From NCBI GenBank assembly GCA_900315975.1, contig ONBA01000020.1:1-49547 (forward strand): DNA of 49,547 nt. The letters run 5' to 3'. The notes under the pieces were generated by a model, which had not been told where the DNA came from, made no database searches, and saw only the letters and a program-made list of their open reading frames with translations. This DNA is from an uncultured Ruminococcus sp. (GTDB taxonomy: Bacteria > Bacillota_A > Clostridia > Oscillospirales > Ruminococcaceae). Position numbers and translations under genes: made by a program. This document shows positions 26,078 through 36,711 of the stretch, in pieces (position 1 is the stretch's first letter; each line of letters begins with the position of its first letter).

Positions 26078-26906
26078 GTACGGACTCATCGGTCACCCGC
26101 TCGGACATTCAATGTCGCCGCTTATACACGAAAAGCTCTTTGAGTTAAGCGGTATTTCCGGCTACAGCTACGAGCTTATCGACATTGCTCCCGAAGACCT
26201 TACCTCACGTATAGGTGAGCTCCGCGAGCTGCGCGGATTCAACATAACTATCCCCCATAAGACTGCTATTATTCCCTTTACAGACGAACTCGGCGAAAGT
26301 GCAAAGCGCTACAACTCCGTAAACTGTATAAGCAACAATGACGGAAAAATGGTGGGATACAATACCGACTGCGATGGTTTCCTCCGTTCAGCAGAGCAGC
26401 TTCCTCTCGGTGAAAATGTAGTACTCATAGGCTGCGGCGGAGTCGGCAGAATGATAGCTATTGAAGCCGCACTTCACGGTGCAGAGCTGACAATTGCCGT
26501 AATACCTCAGGACTTCAAAAATGCTCAGCTCGTTATGGCTGAGATACTCGCAAAATGCAAGAATGCTTCCGTAAAGATATCCACTGTTTCCGACCTTTCC
26601 GGCAAGTTCGACCTTCTTATAAATGCTACCCCTGTGGGTATGTACCCCAAAACAGAAAACTGCGCAGTATCTGACGAAATAATAGAAAACTGCGGCAGTT
26701 TCTTCGACGTTATATATAACCCCACCGAGACCCTGCTCATGAAAAAGGCACGTGCCCTCGGCAAGACTGCTGTCGGCGGAGCTTCTATGCTCGTATATCA
26801 GGCAGTTAAGGCACATGAGTACTGGTACGGCGGAAAATTCGCACAGGAGGATATCGCAAAGATAATCCTCGACGTTGAAGACCACGTAAACGCAATGAAT
26901 AAATAA
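26070..26906 (+). CDS. aroE: Shikimate dehydrogenase
   Basis: A 278-aa NADPH-dependent enzyme that reduces 3-dehydroshikimate. GLIGHPLGHSMSP and Lys64 in FNITIPHKTAI (catalytic), then VGYNTDCDGF with the partner Asp, and the nucleotide loop GCGGVGRMI are present. The ATG at 26070 overlaps the fabD stop by 8 bp, so these are translationally coupled. Followed by a terminator. Confidence 0.96.
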   Translation: MDKYGLIGHPLGHSMSPLIHEKLFELSGISGYSYELIDIAPEDLTSRIGELRELRGFNITIPHKTAIIPFTDELGESAKRYNSVNCISNNDGKMVGYNTDCDGFLRSAEQLPLGENVVLIGCGGVGRMIAIEAALHGAELTIAVIPQDFKNAQLVMAEILAKCKNASVKISTVSDLSGKFDLLINATPVGMYPKTENCAVSDEIIENCGSFFDVIYNPTETLLMKKARALGKTAVGGASMLVYQAVKAHEYWYGGKFAQEDIAKIILDVEDHVNAMNK

Positions 26907-26910
26907 TCTT

Positions 26911-26943
26911 AGGCAGCACCGCACAAAGAGTGCGGTTTTGCCT
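26911..26943 (+). terminator. Intrinsic terminator after aroE
   Basis: CCGCAC / GTGCGG stem (26919-26935, 5-nt loop), extended outside by AGGC/GCCT, followed by TTTTG. It may only partly stop transcription into aroK, which follows 50 nt later. Confidence 0.7.
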
Positions 26944-26990
26944 TAAAGGCGGAGAATACCCGCCATTACACACATGAAAAGGAGAAAAAC

Positions 26991-27491
26991 ATGACTGTAT
27001 TTTTGTGCGGCTTTATGGGCTGCGGAAAAACTACCGTCGGAAAGATAGCCGCAAAAAAACTCGGCTGTACTTTCTGCGACACCGATGACATGATAGTTGA
27101 AGACCAGAAAATGTCTATCCCTGATATATTTGCTCAGAAGGGCGAGCCATATTTCCGCAAGGTCGAGGCTGAGATAGTAAAATCAATGTGCGGCAAACCT
27201 GCTGTAGTAGCCTGCGGCGGCGGTGCTATGCTCAATCCCGATACTGCTGCCGCTGCGGCGGAATCGGGGGCGGTGGTATTCCTCGATGTTGACTTCGAGA
27301 CCTGCTACGAGCGTATCTGCGACGACAAAAACCGTCCCATTGCAGCTTCTTCCTCAAAGGAGGAACTGCGTGAACGCTTCAACGCAAGAAGAGACATTTA
27401 CCTCCGCCATTCAACAATACAGCTTGACAGTTCGGGAAGTCCCATGGAAACAGCGGACAAAATCGCGGACTGCGTGAAAAAAATGCGATAG
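26991..27491 (+). CDS. aroK: Shikimate kinase
   Basis: A 166-aa NMP-kinase-fold enzyme phosphorylating shikimate. The P-loop is GFMGCGKTTVGK (residues 7-18), the shikimate site CDTDDMIV, and the conserved VACGGGAML loop follows. AGGAG lies before the ATG. Neighbour of aroE, so two shikimate-pathway steps are adjacent. Confidence 0.96.
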   Translation: MTVFLCGFMGCGKTTVGKIAAKKLGCTFCDTDDMIVEDQKMSIPDIFAQKGEPYFRKVEAEIVKSMCGKPAVVACGGGAMLNPDTAAAAAESGAVVFLDVDFETCYERICDDKNRPIAASSSKEELRERFNARRDIYLRHSTIQLDSSGSPMETADKIADCVKKMR

Positions 27492-27509
27492 AAAGGCGGT
27501 TTCGGCAGC

Positions 27510-28685
27510 ATGATAATCTACAATGCAGAAATACACACCATGGACACTGACGGTATTATCGAAAATGGCTGGATAGAGGTCGCTGACGGCAAAATAGCCG
27601 CACTCGGCAGCGGTGCACCTTCCGAATTATCCGCTGACGATATCGACGCAAAGGGCGGTATGCTGCTCCCCGGCTTTATCGACGCACACACCCACCTCGG
27701 TATTATCGAGGACGGTCTCGACTTCGAGGGTGACGACTGCAACGAGTCAACCGACCCATTCACTCCGCAGATGAGGGCGATAGACGGCATAAACCCGTTT
27801 GACCGCTGCTTCGAGGAAGCGCGTATGCGCGGAATAACTGCGGCAGCCTCCTGTCCCGGAAGTGCCAATGCGTGCGGCGGAGAGATATGCGTTATCAAAA
27901 CCGCCGGCAGACGTGTTGACGATATGCTTGTGAAAAATACAGGTATAAAATTTGCACTCGGCGAAAACCCCAAACGTGTGTACAACGACAAGGACGATAC
28001 CCCCGTTACCCGTATGGCTACAGCGGCTATCATACGTGAGGGACTGTATAAAGCCCGCAGATATGCACACGATATGGACAGCTACTACTCCGACAACGAA
28101 AACTACGACCCACCCGAGTATGACGCAAAATGCGAAGCCCTGCTCCCGCTGCTCGACCGCAAACAGAAAGCATTTTTCCACTGCCACCGCGCTGATGACA
28201 TATGTACGGCAATGCGCCTCGCAAAGGAATTTTCGCTTGACGCGGTAATAATCCACGGTACCGAAGGCTACAAAATAGCCGACATAATCGCCGAAGAGGA
28301 GCTTCCGGTAATATGCGGTCCGGTCATCTGCGACCGGTGCAAACCCGAAATGCGCGGGCTTGAACTCAAAAATGCAGCTGTACTCGCTGAAAACAATGTG
28401 AAAATAGCCATTTGCACTGACCACACGGTTATCCCGATACAGTACCTGCCGCTTTCGGCACAGGCTGCTGTGAAGGGCGGTCTCGACATTGAAACTGCAC
28501 TAAAAGCACTGACATCTGCTCCGGCAGAGATTCTCGGTGCTGAGGAGAATATAGGAAGTCTCGCACCCGAAAAGGATGCTGATATTCAGCTCTACCGCAA
28601 AGGCGATGACCCGCTCGGACTTATGACTGAGCCGCAGCTAGTTATGATAAACGGCATTATCGTCCGCAGGGAGGACTCTGTATGA
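27510..28685 (+). CDS. Amidohydrolase (imidazolonepropionase-like)
   Basis: A 391-aa metal-dependent TIM-barrel hydrolase. IDAHTHLGI holds the first metal-binding HxH; FFHCHRADDI and IIHGTEG supply further His ligands; ICTDHTVIP contains the catalytic Asp. The C-terminal VILIKGAPLD-like strand is here SLAPEKDADIQLYRKGDDPL. Substrate unknown; such enzymes act on cyclic amides, dipeptides or ureido compounds. No signal peptide is seen. Its stop codon overlaps the next gene start (ATGA). Confidence 0.9.
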   Translation: MIIYNAEIHTMDTDGIIENGWIEVADGKIAALGSGAPSELSADDIDAKGGMLLPGFIDAHTHLGIIEDGLDFEGDDCNESTDPFTPQMRAIDGINPFDRCFEEARMRGITAAASCPGSANACGGEICVIKTAGRRVDDMLVKNTGIKFALGENPKRVYNDKDDTPVTRMATAAIIREGLYKARRYAHDMDSYYSDNENYDPPEYDAKCEALLPLLDRKQKAFFHCHRADDICTAMRLAKEFSLDAVIIHGTEGYKIADIIAEEELPVICGPVICDRCKPEMRGLELKNAAVLAENNVKIAICTDHTVIPIQYLPLSAQAAVKGGLDIETALKALTSAPAEILGAEENIGSLAPEKDADIQLYRKGDDPLGLMTEPQLVMINGIIVRREDSV

Positions 28686-29638
28686 AGCTAAAAAAATATA
28701 TTTCCGCAGCACTTTCTGCTGCAATAATAGCATCTGCTGCACCGTCGGCAGTCCTTGCAGCCAATGATACAGCCTCGCAGACTATCGAGGGAGTAACCTA
28801 CATCTACAAAGTAAACAACGGCAAAGCAACCATAGTTTCCGCAGAAAATGCCGCCGGCGACATCGATATTCCGTCAATTCTCGGAGATGCCGCCGTTACT
28901 GCGATAGATTCAAAGGCATTCTTTAAAAACGAAGCACTCACCCGTGCAGTACTCCCATCCACCCTTGAAAGTATCGGAAACTCCGCATTTTCAGGCTGTC
29001 TTGCACTTAGCATGATATATATTCCTAACTCCGTCACAACTATCGGCAACGAGGCATTTATGAGCTGTACTTCGCTCAAAACCGTATCAATCGGCAATTC
29101 AGTAACTTCAATACCCACCGGCTGTTTTTACTCCTGTCCATCACTTATCGAAGCAAATCTTCCCGATGGACTCGCAAAAATCGGCACAGAGGCTTTTTTC
29201 GGCTGTCCATCGCTGAAAATAACGATTCCCGACAGTGTAACCGAAATAGGTCCATATGCCCTCGGTATGCAGGCTGACGCGAGGACCGGTCAGATAGTAA
29301 AAAGTCAGAACTTTCTCATGACAGGTGTCAGAGGAAGCTGTGCTGAGGAGTACGCTTCCGCTTACGGAGTAGACTTCATTGACATGGGTAATTACAATCT
29401 CGGCGATATCAACGGAAACGGCAAGGTCGATGCTTCCGACGCTTCAGATGTTCTTGCAGAGTATTCACGCTCGTCAACAGGCGCGGAGCTGACTTTTTCC
29501 CCCAAGCAGAAAATAGTCGGCGACATGAACGGAGATAGCAGAATCGATTCCAAGGACGCTTCCGAGATACTTTCCGAATATTCACGTCTCGCAACTTCGG
29601 GCGGAAGCAGTTCCTCACAAAGTGCCGAAACTGCCTGA
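28682..29638 (+). CDS. Secreted BspA-type LRR protein with C-terminal dockerin
   Basis: A 318-aa secreted protein. A signal peptide (KKYISAALSAAIIASAAPSAVLA) is followed by about five leucine-rich LRR_5 repeats with the pattern IGNSAFSGCLALSMIYIPNSVTTIG. A C-terminal type I dockerin-like module (about 245-305) has two Ca2+ loops: GDINGNGKVDASDASDVLAE and GDMNGDSRIDSKDASEILSE. The module would bind a cohesin, anchoring the protein to a cellulosome or surface scaffold; LRR_5 domains mediate binding. The start overlaps the amidohydrolase stop by 4 bp, so it is translated with cytosolic metabolic genes. A Ser-rich tail follows the dockerin. Confidence 0.88.
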   Translation: MKLKKYISAALSAAIIASAAPSAVLAANDTASQTIEGVTYIYKVNNGKATIVSAENAAGDIDIPSILGDAAVTAIDSKAFFKNEALTRAVLPSTLESIGNSAFSGCLALSMIYIPNSVTTIGNEAFMSCTSLKTVSIGNSVTSIPTGCFYSCPSLIEANLPDGLAKIGTEAFFGCPSLKITIPDSVTEIGPYALGMQADARTGQIVKSQNFLMTGVRGSCAEEYASAYGVDFIDMGNYNLGDINGNGKVDASDASDVLAEYSRSSTGAELTFSPKQKIVGDMNGDSRIDSKDASEILSEYSRLATSGGSSSSQSAETA

Positions 29639-29719
29639 ATATCGGCAATCCCCTATAATATCATATATTTTCGCATATTTAAACATATTTTTTATATATT
29701 TGATTTATTCCGTCACCCC

Positions 29720-29748
29720 TTGACAGAACGACGAAAAATTGGTATCAT
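29720..29748 (+). promoter_or_regulatory. SigA promoter of guaB
   Basis: -35 TTGACA (29720-29725), 17-bp spacer, -10 TATCAT (29743-29748). Transcription would start near 29755; AAGGAGG (29776-29782) precedes the ATG at 29791. Confidence 0.82.
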
Positions 29749-29760
29749 ATAAGGTAATAA

Positions 29761-31263
<1,503 letters not shown>

Positions 31264-31270
31264 AACATCA

Positions 31271-31298
31271 AAGCCCCATGAAATCCATGGGGCTTTTT
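31271..31298 (+). terminator. Intrinsic terminator of guaB
   Basis: 10-bp stem AAGCCCCATG / CATGGGGCTT (31271-31295) with a 5-nt loop and a T-run. Confidence 0.88.
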
Positions 31299-31309
31299 AT
31301 TGGCAATAG

Positions 31310-31344
31310 AAAAGCGCACGGTGGAAGTTCCACTGTGCGCTTTT
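31310..31344 (-). terminator. Intrinsic terminator of the lipoprotein gene
   Basis: 15-bp stem (31310-31324 with 31330-31344, one wobble) around a 5-nt loop, ending in T on either strand. On the minus strand it follows the stop codon at 31351. Confidence 0.85.
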
Positions 31345-31350
31345 GTTATA

Positions 31351-32067
31351 TCAGAAAATGTACGGCTTTCCGTCGATAGTATATACGCAGAACTGTATTC
31401 CCTCAGGAAGAACGTCCACAAGATTTGCGTAGCCGTCCCCTGATTTTGACGTAAAATAGGTATATCCGGCAATTGTCAGGAGCTTGCGTTCAGTAATCTT
31501 AGATGTGAAATCGTCGCCGAAAGCCTTTTGCAGTGACTGGTCACGAGTTGCAAACATAGTGTCAGCAGCAAGGTCACCGCCTACCTGACAATTTGAAACG
31601 TCGATGAAATCAATTGAGAAATCCTGACAAAGAGTCTGCTCAAGAGTATTGTAGTATGCTTTGATAAATGCCTCAGGTGTTTCAAAATCGCCGTTTTCGC
31701 AGAGAGATTCGAGATAGTCCGGATAGTAGCACTCCTTAACAGCCGCAACGTCGTTTTTATTGAGAGCGTCGATATACTTGTCAACGAGGTATATCTCACT
31801 GTAGTCTTTGCTTTCACCGCCGAAATAGTCGCTGTCGAAGCTTATCATGACGCTGATATTCTCATCGTCTGACGGTTTAAGGTCGAAACCTGAAACATAT
31901 GCCTTCTGATAGTCATCATTGCTCATATCAGTGGGTTTCTGACCGCCGACAAGCATATTTTCGGAAGTACTGCTCTCTTTTTTGTCCTTATCCCCGCATG
32001 AAGCCATTCCGGCTGTCATAGTGCCTGCAAGAATAAGAGCTGTCACTGCTGTAAGAATCTTTCTCAT
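31351..32067 (-). CDS. Lipoprotein of unknown function (paralogue 1)
   Basis: A 238-aa predicted lipoprotein. The signal peptide MRKILTAVTALILAGTMTAGMASC ends in a lipobox with Cys near residue 24, then a Lys/Ser/Asp-rich spacer. The body contains a domain (YIDALNKNDVAAVKECYYPDY) that repeats in the paralogue at 32083, suggesting a shared NTF2-like or small alpha/beta fold; that fold is inference. No enzyme motif recognised. Confidence 0.85.
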   Translation of the reverse strand: MRKILTAVTALILAGTMTAGMASCGDKDKKESSTSENMLVGGQKPTDMSNDDYQKAYVSGFDLKPSDDENISVMISFDSDYFGGESKDYSEIYLVDKYIDALNKNDVAAVKECYYPDYLESLCENGDFETPEAFIKAYYNTLEQTLCQDFSIDFIDVSNCQVGGDLAADTMFATRDQSLQKAFGDDFTSKITERKLLTIAGYTYFTSKSGDGYANLVDVLPEGIQFCVYTIDGKPYIF

Positions 32068-32082
32068 TTCAAACCTCTCCTT

Positions 32083-32859
32083 TTATCCAAAGGTATAGTA
32101 CTTGCCGTCCTTGACAGCAAAAATTATATCTATGTCACCAATAAGCGGATATTCGTCGCCGTCCTCGTCGCTTGCGTAGATATAGAAGTTCAGATACTCG
32201 ATACTATCGCAATTCTGCTTAACGAAGTCATAGTAATCAATTTCAAAAACGTCGTCGTAATAGCTGAAAGCATTTTTTTCAAGCTCTTCAAGCGACTGTG
32301 TAGTCGGTTCAGTAGAGTCCTCCTGCATAAGCAGGTCAGAAGGTGTATTTCCGGTGAGGTCGGGGCGCTGTGCCTTGATACGTGTTATCTTGAATTCACC
32401 GGAAGGCTCGCTGTCCTCTGTAGCCTCGTTATGCTCAATGCGTTCATTTGCAACTATCTGACAGAGCTTTTCGCGGTTGAGTTTGAACGAATTATCGAGA
32501 GAGTAGTCATACTCATTTTGCAGGTATTTCTCATACCTCTCAGCATAGTCGGGGAAAAGAGCAGCCTTGTAGCCCTCGAAGTCGTTATTCTGAAAAGTCA
32601 GGAAGTAGTTTTCAAGCGCAAGCATCAGCTCCTCGGGGACATCATCGTCGTAATAGAGCTTGATTCCGTTGCTGCTCATACGGTACTGCCCGAGGTTATA
32701 CTCAGCACTTCCCTCTGTAGGGGTAATAAGTTCACCTACTGCCGCACCATCTGAACCATTTTCGCTGACTGATATAGAAGCATCCTTGCTGCTCTTGCAT
32801 GAAACGCAGGAGAGAGCGCATATAGCCGCAGCGGCGGCTGCAATCATTCTCATTTTCAT
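32083..32859 (-). CDS. Lipoprotein of unknown function (paralogue 2)
   Basis: A 258-aa predicted lipoprotein with signal peptide MKMRMIAAAAAAICALSCVSC and Cys at the lipobox. The segment ENYFLTFQNNDFEGYKAALF is similar in layout to YIDALNKNDVAAVKECYYPD in the neighbour, so the genes are tandem duplicates that have diverged. Hydrophilic Glu/Asp-rich. Surface-exposed, function unknown. Confidence 0.85.
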   Translation of the reverse strand: MKMRMIAAAAAAICALSCVSCKSSKDASISVSENGSDGAAVGELITPTEGSAEYNLGQYRMSSNGIKLYYDDDVPEELMLALENYFLTFQNNDFEGYKAALFPDYAERYEKYLQNEYDYSLDNSFKLNREKLCQIVANERIEHNEATEDSEPSGEFKITRIKAQRPDLTGNTPSDLLMQEDSTEPTTQSLEELEKNAFSYYDDVFEIDYYDFVKQNCDSIEYLNFYIYASDEDGDEYPLIGDIDIIFAVKDGKYYTFG

Positions 32860-32883
32860 TTCACTTTCTCCTTTCGTCGCTCA

Positions 32884-33549
32884 TCAGATAATATCATTAT
32901 ATATGCCGAGTTCATCAGCCCATGTGATAACACCTGAACCCTCGGGAGCGTATAACGTAAGACCTTCAATCTCTTCAAGGCCCCAGTTTTCGTACACAAG
33001 GTCGGGATTCATAATGCTGAGAACTTTCATAGAGCCGCAGCCTGTAAAAGCCTCCTCGCGGATATACTCCACACTCGCAGGGATATCCATTCTTTCGAGT
33101 TTTGAACAGCCAACGAATGCACCTCTGTCGATACCTGTAACTGCGTCAGGAATGTTTATCTCGGTAAGTGACGAGCAGTCCATGAAAGCGCCCTCGCCTA
33201 TGAGCGTTACAGATTCGGGGAGAGTTACAGATGTTACATCGAACTTAGCCTCGAAAGCATAGAAGCCTATCTCTGTGACAGGGAGTCCATTGAACTCTTC
33301 AGGAACAGTGACATCTGTAGATGTTCCGATATATTTAGTAACAACAGCCGAACCGTCGCGCAGTTCAAACTCAAACTGGTCATTTCCCTGAGTAGCAGGC
33401 TGAGTTTCAGCCATAGCAGTTTCAGCGGAAGTAGTCACAGCAGGGGCAGTCGAAGAGACTGAGTTATCAGACTTCGGCGCAACTGTTCCGCAGCCTGCGG
33501 CAGCGGCTGTCAGTGAAAGTATCAGCGGTAACAATGCAATCTTCTTCAT
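32884..33549 (-). CDS. BspA-type LRR lipoprotein
   Basis: A 221-aa protein with signal peptide MKKIALLPLILSLTAAAAGC and a lipobox Cys (residue 20). A linker rich in Ser/Thr/Ala leads to about four LRR_5 repeats (LPESVTLIGEGAFMDCSSLT, INIPDAVTGIDRGAFVGCSK). It has no dockerin, unlike the LRR protein at 28682; anchoring is by the lipid. The GGAG RBS fixes the ATG at 33549, although the frame is open 30 codons further upstream. Confidence 0.85.
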   Translation of the reverse strand: MKKIALLPLILSLTAAAAGCGTVAPKSDNSVSSTAPAVTTSAETAMAETQPATQGNDQFEFELRDGSAVVTKYIGTSTDVTVPEEFNGLPVTEIGFYAFEAKFDVTSVTLPESVTLIGEGAFMDCSSLTEINIPDAVTGIDRGAFVGCSKLERMDIPASVEYIREEAFTGCGSMKVLSIMNPDLVYENWGLEEIEGLTLYAPEGSGVITWADELGIYNDII

Positions 33550-33650
33550 TATGTTATCTCCGTTATTTGCAAACCGTATGTTGTTTGTGTGAAAATATTC
33601 TGAGTACTCTTGCAAGGGACAGAGTCCCCTGCCGCTCAAACGTTTGAAAA

Positions 33651-35474
33651 TCAGCCCTTTGCTCTGACCTTTGCACGCTGAGAGTTGCTGAGGATACGCT
33701 TGCGGATACGCAGGCTCTCAGGTGTTACCTCAAGAAGCTCATCATCAGCGAGGAACTCAAGGCAGTCCTCAAGGCTGAGGATACGGTGAGGAACGAGACG
33801 GAGAGCGTCATCGCTTCCGCTTGCACGGGTATTGGTAAGGTGCTTCTTTTTGCAGACATTAACAACGAGGTCTTCGGTCTTTGGAGAAGCTCCTACTACC
33901 ATTCCCTCGTATACAGGGGTACCTGCGGGGATAAAGAGCTGACCGCGCTCCTGAGCGTTGAACAGACCGTATGTAACAGCCTCACCTGTCTCGAATGAAA
34001 CGAGTGAACCGGTCTTTCTGCGCTCGATATCGCCCTTGTAAGGCTCATATCCGTCGAATACGTGGCTCATGATACCCTCGCCCTTTGTGTCGGTGAGGAA
34101 CTCGCTCTTGTAGCCGAAAAGTCCTCTTGCAGGAACGAGGAACTCGATACGCATACGGCTTCCCTGCGGATGCATAGCAACGAGTTCAGCCTTACGGCTT
34201 CCCATTTTTTCCATAACAGAGCCAACGCAGTCCTCGGGAACGTCAATAACGAGGCGCTCGATAGGTTCAAGCTTCTGACCGGTAGTCTCGTCCTGCTTAT
34301 AGAGAACGTGAGGAGTTGAAACAGCAAGCTCATAGCCTTCACGTCTCATATTCTCGATGAGGATAGAGAGGTGCATCTCACCTCTTCCGGCAACGCGGAA
34401 TGAGTCGGTAGAATCAGTCTCTTCAACGCGGAGCGAAACGTCCTTGAGGAGTTCGCGGAAGAGTCTCTCACGGAGCTGACGGGAAGTAACGAATTTACCC
34501 TCACGGCCTGCGAACGGGCTGTCGTTAACAGAGAAAGTCATCTCAACTGTCGGCTCGCTTATCTTAACAAAAGGAAGCGGCTCGGGAGTATCAGTAGCGC
34601 AGATAGTATCGCCGATAGTGATACCCTCAATACCCGATACCCATACGATATCGCCGACAGTAGCCTCCTGAACAGGAACACGGTTAAGACCCTGAATCTG
34701 GAGAAGTGAAACTATCTTAGAGTTGTAATTCTTCTTTGAACCGGTATAATCGCAGACAGTCACCTGCTGATTCACCTTTATATTACCGCGGACGATACGT
34801 CCGATACCGATACGGCCAACGTACTCATTATAGTCAATAGAGGAAATGAGCATCTGGAGCGGACCCTCTTCGTCGCCCTTAGGCGGCTCGATGTAGTCAA
34901 TAATAGTATCGAAAAGGGGCTTGAGGTCAGTACCTGCTTCATACTGGCTGAGAGAAGCAGTACCGCTTCTGCCGGAGCAGAAAAGGATAGGCGACTCAAG
35001 CTGTTCATCGTTAGCATCGAGGTCGAGGAGAAGTTCGAGAACCTCGTCACCTATCTCGTCGAGGCGAGCGTCGGGACGGTCAATCTTGTTAACTACAACG
35101 ATAATCTTGTGACCCATTTCAAGAGCCTTTGAAAGGACGAAACGAGTCTGAGGCATAGGACCTTCTGCCGCATCAACGAGAAGGAGAACGCCGTCAACCA
35201 TTTCGAGAACGCGCTCAACCTCGCCGCCGAAGTCAGCGTGTCCGGGGGTGTCGATGATGTTTATCTTAATGTCATTGTACATAACAGAGGTATTCTTAGC
35301 AAGGATAGTGATACCTCTTTCGCGCTCGATGTCGTTCGAGTCCATAACGCGTTCTGCAACAGCCTGATTTTCGCGGAAAACTCCGCCCTGCTTGAGCATT
35401 TCGTCAACGAGGGTAGTTTTACCGTGGTCAACGTGGGCGATGATAGCGATGTTTCTCAAATCGTTTCTAATCAT
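33651..35474 (-). CDS. typA: Ribosome-associated GTPase TypA/BipA
   Basis: A 607-aa translational GTPase. G motifs: AHVDHGKTT (G1), [15 protein letters not shown] (G3) and NKIDRPDA (G4). EF-G-like domains II, III and V follow, and the C-terminal domain ends with [14 protein letters not shown]. BipA acts in ribosome assembly and stress adaptation. Full length. Confidence 0.97.
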   Translation of the reverse strand: MIRNDLRNIAIIAHVDHGKTTLVDEMLKQGGVFRENQAVAERVMDSNDIERERGITILAKNTSVMYNDIKINIIDTPGHADFGGEVERVLEMVDGVLLLVDAAEGPMPQTRFVLSKALEMGHKIIVVVNKIDRPDARLDEIGDEVLELLLDLDANDEQLESPILFCSGRSGTASLSQYEAGTDLKPLFDTIIDYIEPPKGDEEGPLQMLISSIDYNEYVGRIGIGRIVRGNIKVNQQVTVCDYTGSKKNYNSKIVSLLQIQGLNRVPVQEATVGDIVWVSGIEGITIGDTICATDTPEPLPFVKISEPTVEMTFSVNDSPFAGREGKFVTSRQLRERLFRELLKDVSLRVEETDSTDSFRVAGRGEMHLSILIENMRREGYELAVSTPHVLYKQDETTGQKLEPIERLVIDVPEDCVGSVMEKMGSRKAELVAMHPQGSRMRIEFLVPARGLFGYKSEFLTDTKGEGIMSHVFDGYEPYKGDIERRKTGSLVSFETGEAVTYGLFNAQERGQLFIPAGTPVYEGMVVGASPKTEDLVVNVCKKKHLTNTRASGSDDALRLVPHRILSLEDCLEFLADDELLEVTPESLRIRKRILSNSQRAKVRAKG

Positions 35475-35530
35475 ATTTATCTCTCCTATTTATAATAGCC
35501 GTCAGCCGAGTGCATCCGGCAATTTACAAC

Positions 35531-36043
35531 TTATATCTTTCCTGTTTTTGAATGAAGCAGAGTCTGCAATTCAAGAGGTGAGCCTTCAACGAACTCATTA
35601 TCTCTGAAAGCGTAGAATCTGTAGTTATCGCAGACAATGATGAACCATCCATCACTGTGTTTTACGCTTGTAACAGACGAATAAATATTAGTGACAGTTT
35701 CGTTGATTCTGGAGCCGATATTTTCGGCTGTAAAAGAATCCTCACCGAAGGTAAGGGTTTCGACCGTATCGTTACAAAGTTTCTGAGAGTTATTGAACAA
35801 TTTTCTCGGCATATAGCAGACTCTCACTAAAAGGACGACGAAGCCGACCATCAGCACCAGAGTAATCAATATATACAGCAGACCCTTTCCGGTCATAATG
35901 AATGCCAATAAGCTGATTGCGAGCTGGAACAATTCAAACAGCAGAAAAAGGATATTGGAAACAATGTAACCTTTTGAGCGTTTCTTGCTCCACCAATATT
36001 TTTTCCAGCTATCCAAGGTAGGCCGTGTTTTAACTACAAGCAT
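35531..36043 (-). CDS. YcxB-like membrane protein
   Basis: A 170-aa protein with two transmembrane segments near residues 27-70 (YIVSNILFLLFELFQLAIS; LLYILITLVLMVGFVVLLV), followed by a soluble domain whose segments FTAENIGSRINETVTNIYSS and IIVCDNYRFYAFRDNEF match the YcxB-like PH-related fold as I know it. AGGGGAGG 6 nt before the ATG at 36043 sets the start; an open frame extends 16 codons upstream without an RBS. Function unknown. Confidence 0.75.
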   Translation of the reverse strand: MLVVKTRPTLDSWKKYWWSKKRSKGYIVSNILFLLFELFQLAISLLAFIMTGKGLLYILITLVLMVGFVVLLVRVCYMPRKLFNNSQKLCNDTVETLTFGEDSFTAENIGSRINETVTNIYSSVTSVKHSDGWFIIVCDNYRFYAFRDNEFVEGSPLELQTLLHSKTGKI

Positions 36044-36111
36044 AGTTACCTCCCCTACATTTATTGCACAAAGACGTAGTATTTCGTGCAAAAGCTCTTT
36101 TTTTCATGGCA

Positions 36112-36187
36112 TAAAAAAGCCCTTGCATGGACAATGTCGCCGTTTGCAAGGTCACTTCAAAAAAACAGCCCCGAAAGTTTCGGGGCT
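36112..36187 (-). terminator. Tandem terminators downstream of tRNA-Tyr
   Basis: Two hairpins follow tRNA-Tyr on the minus strand: AGCCCCGAAA / TTTCGGGGCT (36167-36187) with a T7 run, and CCTTGCA / TGCAAGG (about 36120-36152) followed by T6. They end the tRNA-Thr/tRNA-Tyr transcript. Confidence 0.8.
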
Positions 36188-36188
36188 T

Positions 36189-36274
36189 TGGTGGGAGAGG
36201 GTGGATTCGGACCACCGAAGCTGAAAAGCAACAGATTTACAGTCTGCCCCCTTTGGCCACTCGGGAACTCTCCC
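36189..36274 (-). tRNA. tRNA-Tyr (GTA)
   Basis: 86 nt including encoded CCA. Acceptor stem GGGAGAG / CTCTCCC, anticodon loop CTGTAAA with GTA, long variable arm as in class II tRNAs, T-loop TCCGAATCC. It is second in a two-tRNA transcript after tRNA-Thr. Confidence 0.95.
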
Positions 36275-36315
36275 ATAAAGATTCAAAAAATTTACCGGAG
36301 CTATCCGGTAAAAAA

Positions 36316-36391
36316 TGGAGCTGGTGGACGGACTCGAACCCCCGACCTGCTGATTACAAATCAGCTGCTCTACCAACTGAGCTACACCAGC
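36316..36391 (-). tRNA. tRNA-Thr (TGT)
   Basis: 76 nt including encoded CCA. Acceptor GCTGGTG / CACCAGC, D-arm AGCTCAGTTGGTAGAGC, anticodon loop TTTGTAA with TGT, T-loop GGTTCGAGTCC. Confidence 0.95.
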
Positions 36392-36406
36392 TTAACTGAC
36401 TTAATT

Positions 36407-36435
36407 ATTATACCACAAACCTTTTCGTTTGTCAA
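36407..36435 (-). promoter_or_regulatory. Consensus promoter of tRNA-Thr/tRNA-Tyr
   Basis: Minus strand: perfect -35 TTGACA (36430-36435), 17-bp spacer, perfect -10 TATAAT (36407-36412), 15 bp before the tRNA-Thr 5' end. Confidence 0.88.
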
Positions 36436-36519
36436 GCCTTTTTTGAAATTTTTCAAAAAAATTTTTTTGCTGTTTTGAATCATGCCGATTGATAGTACAG
36501 TATGTACATCTGCTCGGCG

Positions 36520-36596
36520 TGGTCGAGGCGACAGGACTCGAACCTGCGGCATCTTGGTCCCAAACCAAGCACTCTACCAAACTGAGCTACGCCTCG
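36520..36596 (-). tRNA. tRNA-Pro (TGG)
   Basis: 77 nt including encoded CCA. Acceptor CGAGGCG / CGCCTCG, D-arm AGCTCAGTTTGGTAGAGT, anticodon loop TTTGGGA with TGG, T-loop GGTTCGAGTCC. Confidence 0.95.
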
Positions 36597-36623
36597 GAAA
36601 TAATCTCTCGCGACAGCTTTTAT

Positions 36624-36652
36624 ATTATAGCAAAGATACGTTTCAATGTCAA
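36624..36652 (-). promoter_or_regulatory. Consensus promoter of tRNA-Pro
   Basis: Minus strand: -35 TTGACA (36647-36652), 17-bp spacer, -10 TATAAT (36624-36629); 27 bp before the tRNA. Confidence 0.88.
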
Positions 36653-36711
36653 GCATTTTCCGATGATTTGTATATGTGCACATAATTCAACATATAGTTT
36701 TGTGCAAAAGT

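Noticed and set aside
29640..29719. Terminator after the LRR-dockerin gene
   Set aside because: No stem with adequate base pairing precedes a T-run; only AT-rich sequence is seen.
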